Assembly (NCBI GenBank): GCA_900546345.1
Contig: URCI01000032.1
Coordinates: forward strand, 1-33,700
Direction: 5' to 3'
Origin: an uncultured Prevotella sp.
GTDB lineage: Bacteria > Bacteroidota > Bacteroidia > Bacteroidales > Bacteroidaceae
Length of the DNA stretch: 33,700 bases
In this document: piece after piece, positions 24,025-30,565 of the stretch
Numbering within the stretch: position 1 is the first letter of the stretch
Layout of the letters: each line of letters starts with the position of its first letter
Translations under genes and position numbers: made by a program
The notes under the pieces: generated by a model
Told to the model about the DNA's origin: nothing
What the model saw: the letters and a program-made list of their open reading frames with translations, nothing else
Databases searched by the model: none

Positions 24025-25068
24025 TTATGGTTGACGAGTTGCTTTTAACTCTTCATACCTTGTCCACATTGTCGTCGTCTTATGGTATCCAGCAGTCATG
24101 CCGATGCCGCCTTTGACGTTGCCGTATGAGGGCGCGATGTTGGACAGGCCGGCCTTGGCGAGGTCGTTGTTGTCGAGGCTGCCGATGGAGTGGACGAAAT
24201 GGTAGAACTCCGGGGTGATGTGGTAGAGGATGACACGATAGTACGGGCTGACCTCCACATTGTCGAGACTGCCATCGGGCCTTTTGATGAATTCGTGGTC
24301 ACGGTCGCGCCACATGTTGAGGTGCAGCGTGTAGGTCTTGCCATTGATGTCGTCGTCGGTGAAGATGTAGAAATGCTCGTAGTCGTTGTCGTCGTAGCCA
24401 AAGTCGTAGTCCACCTGTCCGAGCCCACTGAGCAGAGGCTCGCTGTCGAGGTAGATGCGCCGTACCATTTCCGTTGTGTCTGTCTCATCGGTGTAGCGCG
24501 GATAGTCCTCATCACCGCTTCCCGTGTAGATGCCTCCCCTACGCGTGATGGTTGCGCTCACCACCTGCACGGCGTAGTAGTCCTTCGTGGCTTTGGGGTC
24601 GGTGAAGGTGGCGGCAATCTGGTAGAAGTCCTCGGCCTGCTCGTCGTAGTTGGAGTAGAGATGCACCCGTCTGATTGTCGGGGTGTCTATCTCTATGGCG
24701 TCGAGGATGGTCGTTGAGGCCGAGACGGCGGGCAGGCTGTCCGTTTCGGCGGCGATGTCGACCCGGTCGCCTACCTCCTGGTGCGCCACTGCCTTGTACG
24801 AGCCGTCGCCCATGTTGATGACTTCCGCCGCCTTGCCGTTGACGGTGTAGTCGATGTGGGCCGTGGTGACGGGCATGATGCTGCCCTTGTGGTTCACGGG
24901 CAGGCTGCGGGTGAGTCGGATGAGCGTCGTGTCGCCGACGGTGGGCATGCAGTAGAGGATGAGCTTCGGGTCGCTTTGTATCTTGTCGATGTCGAAGTCG
25001 TCTTTGCAGGAACTTAGCGACAGAATGGCAAGAGCCATATATATAAATAAGGTGGTGGTCTGTCTCAT
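24025..25068 (-). CDS. DUF4249 family lipoprotein
   Basis: A 347-residue lipoprotein. The ATG at 25068 gives 'MRQTTTLFIYMALAILSLSS' followed by Cys21, a lipobox; the longer frame up to 25155 overlaps the receptor gene and is not used. DUF4249 proteins are the regular partners of TonB receptors with a carboxypeptidase-regulatory-like domain, and may serve as a surface-exposed lid or ligand-binding partner as SusD does for SusC. The early 'LILYCMPTVGDTTLIRLTRS' and beta-rich middle fit the family. The start lies only 4 bp after the receptor stop, so the two are translationally close and surely co-transcribed. The ligand is unknown. Confidence 0.87.
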   Translation of the reverse strand: MRQTTTLFIYMALAILSLSSCKDDFDIDKIQSDPKLILYCMPTVGDTTLIRLTRSLPVNHKGSIMPVTTAHIDYTVNGKAAEVINMGDGSYKAVAHQEVGDRVDIAAETDSLPAVSASTTILDAIEIDTPTIRRVHLYSNYDEQAEDFYQIAATFTDPKATKDYYAVQVVSATITRRGGIYTGSGDEDYPRYTDETDTTEMVRRIYLDSEPLLSGLGQVDYDFGYDDNDYEHFYIFTDDDINGKTYTLHLNMWRDRDHEFIKRPDGSLDNVEVSPYYRVILYHITPEFYHFVHSIGSLDNNDLAKAGLSNIAPSYGNVKGGIGMTAGYHKTTTMWTRYEELKATRQP

Positions 25069-25072
25069 GGCG

Positions 25073-27781
25073 TCAGAACTTATAAGTGTAACTAAACGAA
25101 GGGATGATGGGGATGTAGCCTTTTGCCTTGGCCTTGAACGTACTCTTGTAGTCATCGTAGTCGACGTCTACCCACATCGTGTTCAAGTGACAGTAGGCGT
25201 TGTAGATGCTCCAGTTCCAGATGCGCTCGTGGCCGTGCTTGGTGCGGTGGTGGATGTCCACGCCGATGTCGAGGCGGTGGTAGGCGGGTGCGCTGACGTT
25301 GTTCGGTTTCTCGAAGAGAAAGTCCTCTTCTCCTCCGTCGCCCAGGTCGGGGTAGTTGACATACTGTGTGGGCACGGTGAGGTGGTTGCCGCTGTGGTAG
25401 AGCCATTCGGCGTAGAGGTGTGTGCCCTTGCCGAAGCGATAGCGCACCGAAGCGTTGATCTTATGCCGGTTGTCGAACTTGTCGTAGTACCAGTCGGGGT
25501 AGTACTCCTCGAACTTCCGCTTGTTCCACGACAGCGTGTAGGAGGCGTCGATCTGCAGGCGGTGCGCGGCGTAGTGCGTGTCGAACTCCAGTCCGTAGAA
25601 GCGTCCGCGCCCTTCCATGACCTTCGTGTCCCAGTTGTCGGCGGGCGGCTCCAGTCCCTGCCAGTTGGTGTATTGCAACAAGTGAGATGACCACTTGTAA
25701 TAGCCCTCCATGGAGAGCAGCCAGTGTCGGTTGGGCTGCACATACACGCCGGCGGCCCATTGGTGACTGTGCATGGGGTGGAGGCGTCGCGTCGTGGGCA
25801 CCCAATAGTCGCTCGGCAGGTCGATGTAGGCATTCGAGATTTTGTGAACGAACTGCGTCATCGTGGTGTAGCTCGCCTTCAGCGACAGGTGCGGGTTGAT
25901 GCTGTATTTCACGGCGGCGCGCGGGTCGAAGGTGAGGAACGACTTGCCCTGGACGTTGAACAATGCGATGTTCATGCCGTAGTCCAGGCTCCAGTGGTCA
26001 TTGATGGTCATCTCGTCCTCGGCATATACGTTCCATTCTGTGGCGGCGAGGTGGCTTTGAGATTGGAAAGCTGTTGTGTCTCCTTCATTCTCTGAGCTTG
26101 AGATGAAGATCTGATCATTGCTCTGCGGCCGGAAGTGGTGCAGGGTGAAGTCATGGCCGAAGCGGATGTGATGGTGCGGGGTGGGGCGGTAGTCAAAGGC
26201 CATGCGGTAACCTATGTCGTTGATGGTGGAGTGATAGCCGTGCTCGGTATATTCATGGGTGTGCTCTTGACCGTTTCCGTCCATTTCCTGGTTGTTCTCC
26301 CACGATTTCAGCTTCGAGAGACTGTAGGTATATATCCCCGTGATGTTGGCGAAGAACTTCGGCGAGAGAATGTAAGTCCAGTCGAGGGCCACGTTGAGGT
26401 TGCCCCAGTTGAAGCGCGTCCTACTCACATCCTTGTTCGATCCTTGGTCGCTGTCTTCCACGGGCTCACCCGTATCGATGTAATAGGTTCTGCCGTAGTC
26501 GTAATTATATTCGTCGCGTGTCGAGAGCCTGTCCTGTCCCCAGTAGGTGCTCAGGGCCAGTCGCGAGCGGTCGCTGAAGAGATGTGTCACCTTGGCGTTG
26601 AAGTCGTGGAAGAAGTAGGCGATGTTCACCTTGTCATCATCGGGGCCGGCGTTGTGGTTGATGATGGCGAAGACGGGTCGCGAGACGAGGTCGAGCCAGG
26701 AACGCCTGAGGGCGATGTTGAAGCTCGTCTTGTCTTTCTGTATTGGCCCCTCGAACTGCAAGCCGCCGTCGAGCAGGCCGAGGCGCACCGAGCCATGGTA
26801 GTGCTGCATGTCGCCGTCGGTGGTGCGCACGTCGATGACACTGGATAGTCGTCCACCGTAGCGGGCGGGGAAGCCGCTCTTGTAGAAGTCGACGTTTTTC
26901 ACAATGTCGGCATTGAACGACGAGAAGAGGCCGAGCGTGTGGTTGATTTGGTAGAGCGGCGTGCCGTCGAGCAGGAAGAGGTTCTCATCGTTGTTGCCGC
27001 CGTGGACATACAGGCCGCTGGCGAGCTCCACGCCTTCGGCTACACCGCTGGTGCGCTGCAGGGCTTTCACCACGTCGGGTGAGGACAGCAGAGCGTAGCC
27101 CGTCTTGATGTCGGCCTGCGAGAGCGACCGCTTGCCCGTCTGCGTGTTGAGCAGCGGTGAGTTGAGATTGCCCTCCACGACGACCTCCGGCAGTCGGTTG
27201 TCTTCCTTGAGGGCGATGTCTTGCCGGAGATTACTTTCGAACTTGGCCTTGATCATTTGATCTGCAAAGCCGAGGTAGCTGAACTTGATATGGTGCTCGC
27301 CCTCGGGCAGCGTAAGCGAGTAGAAGCCGTAGGCGTTGGTGGTGGTTCCCGTGCCGGTGGTCTCGTCCCATACGGTGGCGTTGATGAGTGTCTCGCCACT
27401 GGTGTCGCGCACATATCCGCTGAGGGTGTGCCGTCGTGATGTCGCCGGTGAGGCTTTGTGCGGTTGTGGTTGGCTGTGTGGTGCGGCCTTTTCCTGTTTG
27501 GCTGCTTTCAGTATGATATACTTTCCATTGACCGAGTAGCTGATGCCACTGTCTTTGAAGAGCGTGCTCAAGGCTTTGGTGAGCGTCATGCCCTTGAGCG
27601 ACGGTCCCTGATAGGTGTTGCCTACGGGCAGTGAAGCGTCGTAGGTGAAGTTGACTTTCTGAGTACGGTGCAACCATTCCATCTGCTGCCGGATGGTCGT
27701 CGTGTGGCCTTGGCCCCAGACGACCATCGGCAACAAGATGAGGAGGATGGTCGCCGCAATGATAATCCTTGCGGTTTTCAC
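25073..27781 (-). CDS. TonB-dependent receptor with STN and carboxypeptidase-regulatory-like domains
   Basis: A 902-residue outer-membrane transporter. Signal peptide 1-23; STN (secretin/TonB N-terminal short) domain about 24-92; low-complexity linker 95-115; CarboxypepD_reg-like beta-sandwich about 119-193 ('LSGYVRDTSGETLINATVWD'); plug domain about 205-320 ('LLDGTPLYQINHTLGLFS' and 'YKSGFPARYGGRLSSVIDVR'). A 22-strand barrel then ends '...IIPSFSYTYKF'. The STN domain is the part that signals to a FecR protein, and a FecR gene lies downstream in the same series. With the DUF4249 lipoprotein it should form an uptake complex energised by TonB. The substrate cannot be told; polysaccharide, peptide or siderophore are all possible. 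Confidence 0.93.
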   Translation of the reverse strand: MKTARIIIAATILLILLPMVVWGQGHTTTIRQQMEWLHRTQKVNFTYDASLPVGNTYQGPSLKGMTLTKALSTLFKDSGISYSVNGKYIILKAAKQEKAAPHSQPQPHKASPATSRRHTLSGYVRDTSGETLINATVWDETTGTGTTTNAYGFYSLTLPEGEHHIKFSYLGFADQMIKAKFESNLRQDIALKEDNRLPEVVVEGNLNSPLLNTQTGKRSLSQADIKTGYALLSSPDVVKALQRTSGVAEGVELASGLYVHGGNNDENLFLLDGTPLYQINHTLGLFSSFNADIVKNVDFYKSGFPARYGGRLSSVIDVRTTDGDMQHYHGSVRLGLLDGGLQFEGPIQKDKTSFNIALRRSWLDLVSRPVFAIINHNAGPDDDKVNIAYFFHDFNAKVTHLFSDRSRLALSTYWGQDRLSTRDEYNYDYGRTYYIDTGEPVEDSDQGSNKDVSRTRFNWGNLNVALDWTYILSPKFFANITGIYTYSLSKLKSWENNQEMDGNGQEHTHEYTEHGYHSTINDIGYRMAFDYRPTPHHHIRFGHDFTLHHFRPQSNDQIFISSSENEGDTTAFQSQSHLAATEWNVYAEDEMTINDHWSLDYGMNIALFNVQGKSFLTFDPRAAVKYSINPHLSLKASYTTMTQFVHKISNAYIDLPSDYWVPTTRRLHPMHSHQWAAGVYVQPNRHWLLSMEGYYKWSSHLLQYTNWQGLEPPADNWDTKVMEGRGRFYGLEFDTHYAAHRLQIDASYTLSWNKRKFEEYYPDWYYDKFDNRHKINASVRYRFGKGTHLYAEWLYHSGNHLTVPTQYVNYPDLGDGGEEDFLFEKPNNVSAPAYHRLDIGVDIHHRTKHGHERIWNWSIYNAYCHLNTMWVDVDYDDYKSTFKAKAKGYIPIIPSFSYTYKF

Positions 27782-27819
27782 GTTACAATATATATAGTTT
27801 ACTGTTTTTATTCTTCTGA

Positions 27820-28218
27820 CTATTTGTTGTTGGGCAGCTGTGTGATTTTTATTTGTCCGAAGGCATCGCCGCTTTCTCCGTCGATGATCATCGTGCGCGT
27901 CGCTGTTGTATTGTTGGGTGCGACTGTCACGATAATAACGTTGCCTTCTGCGCCTGCTTTCGCCCAGGGACCTTCACAATAGGTATTGTAGCCGAGCGTG
28001 TCGGTTTTGGCATGTATATAGGACTGGCTGCCTTCTTCACTCATGCCGTTGATCCATACTGAAGAGTAGTTTTTTGCGTGGACTTTTCTGGTCCCACCTT
28101 GTGCGCTGAACGTCACTTGACTGTCTGACCATTTAATGCCATCCCAGTCGCCATCGTTTTTGCTGCATGCGGTCAGGCAGAAGACAAATAGAGCGATGAT
28201 CCTTAACTTACTTTTCAT
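27820..28218 (-). CDS. Small lipoprotein with BACON-like beta-sandwich
   Basis: A 132-residue lipoprotein with an L-T-A-C lipobox (Cys18). The mature part has the pattern of a BACON-type domain: 'SDSQVTFSAQGGTRKVHAKN' near the start, an aromatic 'WINGM' and 'VIIVTVAPNNTTATRTMII' toward the end. Such domains are common in Bacteroidales surface proteins and are thought to aid ligand or mucin binding. It lies 38 bp upstream of the TonB receptor gene on the same strand and so may belong to the same surface complex. The domain call is by eye. Confidence 0.68.
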   Translation of the reverse strand: MKSKLRIIALFVFCLTACSKNDGDWDGIKWSDSQVTFSAQGGTRKVHAKNYSSVWINGMSEEGSQSYIHAKTDTLGYNTYCEGPWAKAGAEGNVIIVTVAPNNTTATRTMIIDGESGDAFGQIKITQLPNNK

Positions 28219-28246
28219 ACTTACTTTTACTAGTCTTAGTGGTGTC

Positions 28247-28280
28247 TTGTCTCCCCCTCTTAGGGGGGCGGGAGGGTCTT
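28247..28280 (-). repeat. Palindromic hairpin repeat, copy D
   Basis: Read on the minus strand this is GACCCTCCC, then CCCCCCTAAGAGGGGGAG, aligning with copies A-C. The loop is TAAGA and one arm differs. It fills most of the 66-bp gap between the upstream outer-membrane gene and the BACON-like lipoprotein gene in the same transcript, so it could act as a processing or stability hairpin. Confidence 0.65.
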
Positions 28281-28284
28281 GCTT

Positions 28285-28893
28285 TTAGAACGCTTTTCCG
28301 AAGCTCACGTAGGGAGCGAGGAACAGCGCCCCTTTGCTATAGCTGTCGTTGGAGTCCTCCCAGCCGTTGGTGATGTTCACCATGGGCGTGAGGCCGCAGC
28401 GGAACAGGAAGCCATGCGAGCTGATGTGGCGGTAGCCGATGTTCAGATAGAGGAAGTCGCGCACCTGCGTCTTGTTCTTCGTTTGGATGTTGATGTTGAT
28501 GTCGCCGGTGAGGTCGATGTACGACGCGTAGGCGAGCTTGCTGCTGATGAGGCGCAGGTGGTTGCCCGCTCCCAGCTCCAGTTTCGACTTGCGCTTGCCT
28601 ATGAGGTAGTTCACGCCTGTAGTCAGACCGTAGTACATCGTGTGGGTGTGTATGTCCGCTGCGTTGTCCCATCGCCCTGCCCATCCCAGGCCAACTTGAT
28701 AGCCCCAGTGTGAGTCTTTCTTCAATCGCGCATCCCAGTTGGCACTGATGCCCCAACAGGGTCCGCCCACTTCACCATAGATACTGTGTTGCGGCATGAC
28801 GAAGGTGGAGTCTGCCGTTCTTGCCGTCATTGTCAGACAGATTCCCATCAAAAGCATTGCAAGAGCCAAGCCCTTGCTTTTCTTTGCATTCAT
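28285..28893 (-). CDS. Outer-membrane beta-barrel protein, function unknown
   Basis: A 202-residue protein with a signal peptide ('LALAMLLMGICLTMTA', cleaved near residue 26). Short amphipathic strands follow ('SIYGEVGGPCWGISANWDAR', 'HWGYQVGLGW', 'KLELGAGNHLRL') and the C-terminus is '...LAPYVSFGKAF' with terminal Phe. It is first in the minus-strand series that continues with the BACON-like lipoprotein, TonB receptor, DUF4249 and FecR genes. No TAnnTTTG element is evident upstream. I do not recognise a named family. Confidence 0.75.
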   Translation of the reverse strand: MNAKKSKGLALAMLLMGICLTMTARTADSTFVMPQHSIYGEVGGPCWGISANWDARLKKDSHWGYQVGLGWAGRWDNAADIHTHTMYYGLTTGVNYLIGKRKSKLELGAGNHLRLISSKLAYASYIDLTGDININIQTKNKTQVRDFLYLNIGYRHISSHGFLFRCGLTPMVNITNGWEDSNDSYSKGALFLAPYVSFGKAF

Positions 28894-29148
28894 ATTCTCT
28901 CAATTATTGTTTTCTGTTGCTATGACGCATGAAGTCGGGAATCCCCCCATAGGAAAAATAAAAAAGTGTTTTTTTCTTTTGTTCCTTACTCTGTTTCCTG
29001 TTTCCTTTTTACGTACACTCTTATGAGGGAAAATCCAAGGATCTTCACACTTTTCTTAGCGAATAATTTGCTTACCCCACACACTTTTCATAGCGAAAGT
29101 CGACCGTTGTTGTACCAGCAGGGTGAACAAGAAGATAGAAAGGTCGTC
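28894..29148. other. 255-bp gap with homopolymer runs and two direct repeats
   Basis: AT-rich and T-rich, with no convincing gene. It holds two direct repeats CACACTTTTCNTAGCGAA at 29046-29063 and 29080-29097 (34 bp apart), matched by a third at 29837-29853 across the decayed Fic-like gene. It marks the boundary between the receptor operon and the restriction/toxin segment. Confidence 0.55.
29046..29097. repeat. Direct repeats CACACTTTTCNTAGCGAA, left pair
   Basis: Copies at 29046-29063 and 29080-29097 differ at one base over 18 and lie 34 bp apart. A third, slightly diverged copy is at 29837-29853, next to the HigA stop codon. The outer copies flank the decayed gene. Confidence 0.7.
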
Positions 29149-29668
29149 CTAAAGTGTCATCTTCAAGTCATGGAGCAAAGCAAGGCCCTTGACGGTTAAT
29201 TTGTATTTCTGTCGTGGATGGCGGGGACTGTCCGGATAAAGCAAAGTGACAATACCATCTTTGATGGCCGGCTCGATATAATTATACAATAATGATGGCC
29301 GATGCTTCTTGCCCGTAGCTTCCATAATCTGTTTCATGGATAGTTCCTGTTCGCCAATACTCATTATTAATATGCGTTCAGCGTCACTTACTTGTTCGGC
29401 TAACTTGTTCGGTACTTGTTCGGTCTGCCTCACCATTTATATTTTCCTTCTTCCATTCTTCCGGCGGATTAATCAGCATGTAGCGGTTCTTCAACTCGTT
29501 ATGCTCTCCAAGGAGTAGGTTGTTGAAAAACAACTTGAGAAAAGATATGTCTGGATCTATACCCTTAGCCATGTTCCGGTAGTTGGCACGTACAAGGGCA
29601 TTACGGAAATACCAAGAGTTATCGGCGAACAAGTCATCGTGGGAGATGAACACCACGGCGTCTGGACA
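29149..29668 (-). pseudogene. Decayed Fic-like gene, C-terminal part with winged helix, frameshifted
   Basis: Two overlapping frames make one protein tail. Frame one (29668 to 29384) reads 'DAVVFISHDDLFADNSWYFR' and on to 'NNLLLGEHNELKNRYMLI', which I associate with the C-terminus of Bacteroidetes Fic proteins. Frame two (down to 29149) reads a TEQV-type linker and a winged-helix segment ('MSIGEQELSMKQIMEATGKK'). The break falls in an 11-bp tandem repeat at 29403-29424; one extra unit would join the frames. The catalytic HPFxxGNGR motif is absent. Upstream (29669-29820), protein-like pieces 'ARERYMYTVESLL' and 'LTKQYFPKERLHLLMS' lie in two further frames, so the gene has several lesions. An AlbA/AAA_4-type origin is an alternative. 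Confidence 0.55.
29390..29424. repeat. 11-bp short tandem repeat in the Fic-like remnant
   Basis: ACTTGTTCGGT occurs twice in tandem (29403-29413 and 29414-29424), and a third near-copy ACTTGTTCGGC is at 29390-29400, offset by 2 bases. The unit length is not a multiple of 3, so gain or loss of a unit changes the reading frame. Confidence 0.8.
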
Positions 29669-29836
29669 TCAGCAGGTGCAGTCGCTCTTTTGGAAAGTAC
29701 TGCTTTGTCAGAGCAAGGACTCAACCGTATACATGTACCTTTCCCTGGCGGACGTCACCAAGGCTACATGGTCCTTTTCAGATAAGGGTAGCAACAGATC
29801 GGCCGGTGACCGGTGCTATCTGGATCTGCCTACGCC

Positions 29837-29853
29837 CACACTTTTCTGAGCGA
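29837..29853. repeat. Direct repeat CACACTTTTCTGAGCGA, right copy
   Basis: This matches the copies at 29046 and 29080 apart from the two bases after TTTC. It ends one base before the HigA stop codon at 29854-29856, so it sits exactly between the toxin-antitoxin operon and the decayed gene. Confidence 0.6.
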
Positions 29854-30186
29854 TTATAACACTGCTGCATATTTCCTTATCTGTTCCAGACGCGCTATGA
29901 AAGATTTGTCGCTTTTGGCTTTCTGCATGTTATAATCAGCTTGAAGGCGGAGCCATATTCCGGCATCAATGCCTAATGCAGCCTCCAAGAGCAAGGCATA
30001 TTCTGTAGTTATCGGGCGCTTGCCATTGAGAATCTCGTTGAAGACCGTGTAGGAGACACCCATTCTCTTGGCCAGATCTTTCTGCGTGATGCCACGTGCT
30101 TCTATCTCGTCCTTAAGCATCTCTCCAGGATGAATGAGCATAGAAGGCATCATATTGTTGGCATATTTCTCGTTTCCCATGAACAT
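29854..30186 (-). CDS. higA: HigA family antitoxin (XRE-type HTH)
   Basis: A 110-residue DNA-binding antitoxin. 'PSMLIHPGEMLKDEIEARGI' is the HigA/VapI signature, followed by the helix-turn-helix 'TQKDLAKRMGVSYTVFNEIL' and 'NGKRPIT' (about residues 33-60). 'ALGIDAGIWLRLQADYNMQ' is the conserved second block. The ATG directly follows the TAG stop of the toxin gene with no spacer; internal Met codons at positions 3, 12 and 13 are other possible starts. HigA neutralises HigB by direct binding and represses the operon. Toxin-before-antitoxin order is typical of higBA. Confidence 0.93.
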   Translation of the reverse strand: MFMGNEKYANNMMPSMLIHPGEMLKDEIEARGITQKDLAKRMGVSYTVFNEILNGKRPITTEYALLLEAALGIDAGIWLRLQADYNMQKAKSDKSFIARLEQIRKYAAVL

Positions 30187-30504
30187 CTATTTATAATGAT
30201 TAGACAACTCTAAAATATTGCAGATGGAGACAATAATGTCATCCTCTGCATTTGTGACAGTGAACTCAACTCTATATTGGTCGTTGGCCTTGATAGAGAA
30301 CCGTCCTTCCTTATCGCCATGAAGAGCTTCAAAATGCAATGACTTTATCGGGAACAAATCTTCTATTCGCTTGGCGGAAATCAAGAACTTTACTGCTTTT
30401 TGATAGCCTCTGATAATCTGAGGTTGATAGCGGTATTTTTTCCCTTGGGCCTTGCCCTTTGTATAAAGGTCTTCCAAGTATTGCTCACCAAAAGTAACTA
30501 ACAT
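30187..30504 (-). CDS. higB: HigB/RelE-family toxin
   Basis: A 105-residue ribosome-dependent mRNA interferase of the RelE/ParE superfamily. Visible are 'YQKAVKFLISAKRIEDLFPI', 'KSLHFEALHGDKEGRFSIKA' and 'NDQYRVEFTV', the last matching the 'xxWRxxF' strand of the fold with Tyr in place of Trp. The length and gene order match HigB. Its own TTTG/TAnnTTTG promoter is upstream (30523-30554). Unlike the YafQ remnant at 22.8 kb, this toxin appears full length, so the pair should be active. Confidence 0.9.
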   Translation of the reverse strand: MLVTFGEQYLEDLYTKGKAQGKKYRYQPQIIRGYQKAVKFLISAKRIEDLFPIKSLHFEALHGDKEGRFSIKANDQYRVEFTVTNAEDDIIVSICNILELSNHYK

Positions 30505-30522
30505 GTTTTATACTCTTTGTCG

Positions 30523-30554
30523 CAAAGTTAAGCATAATTATCGAAATTCGCAAA
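30523..30554 (-). promoter_or_regulatory. Promoter of the higBA operon
   Basis: On the minus strand the -33 TTTG (30551-30554) and -7 TAACTTTG (30523-30530) are separated by exactly 20 bp, both full matches to the Bacteroidetes consensus. The toxin ATG at 30504 follows 18 bases later. Imperfect repeats (ATTATCGAA / ATAATCGAA) across 30536-30562 overlap the promoter and could be the HigA operator. Confidence 0.8.
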
Positions 30555-30565
30555 TAATCGAATAG

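Noticed and set aside
29583..29849. 88-codon plus-strand open frame
   Set aside because: It runs opposite the decayed Fic-like gene, whose minus-strand pieces look like protein, and has no promoter or recognised motif.
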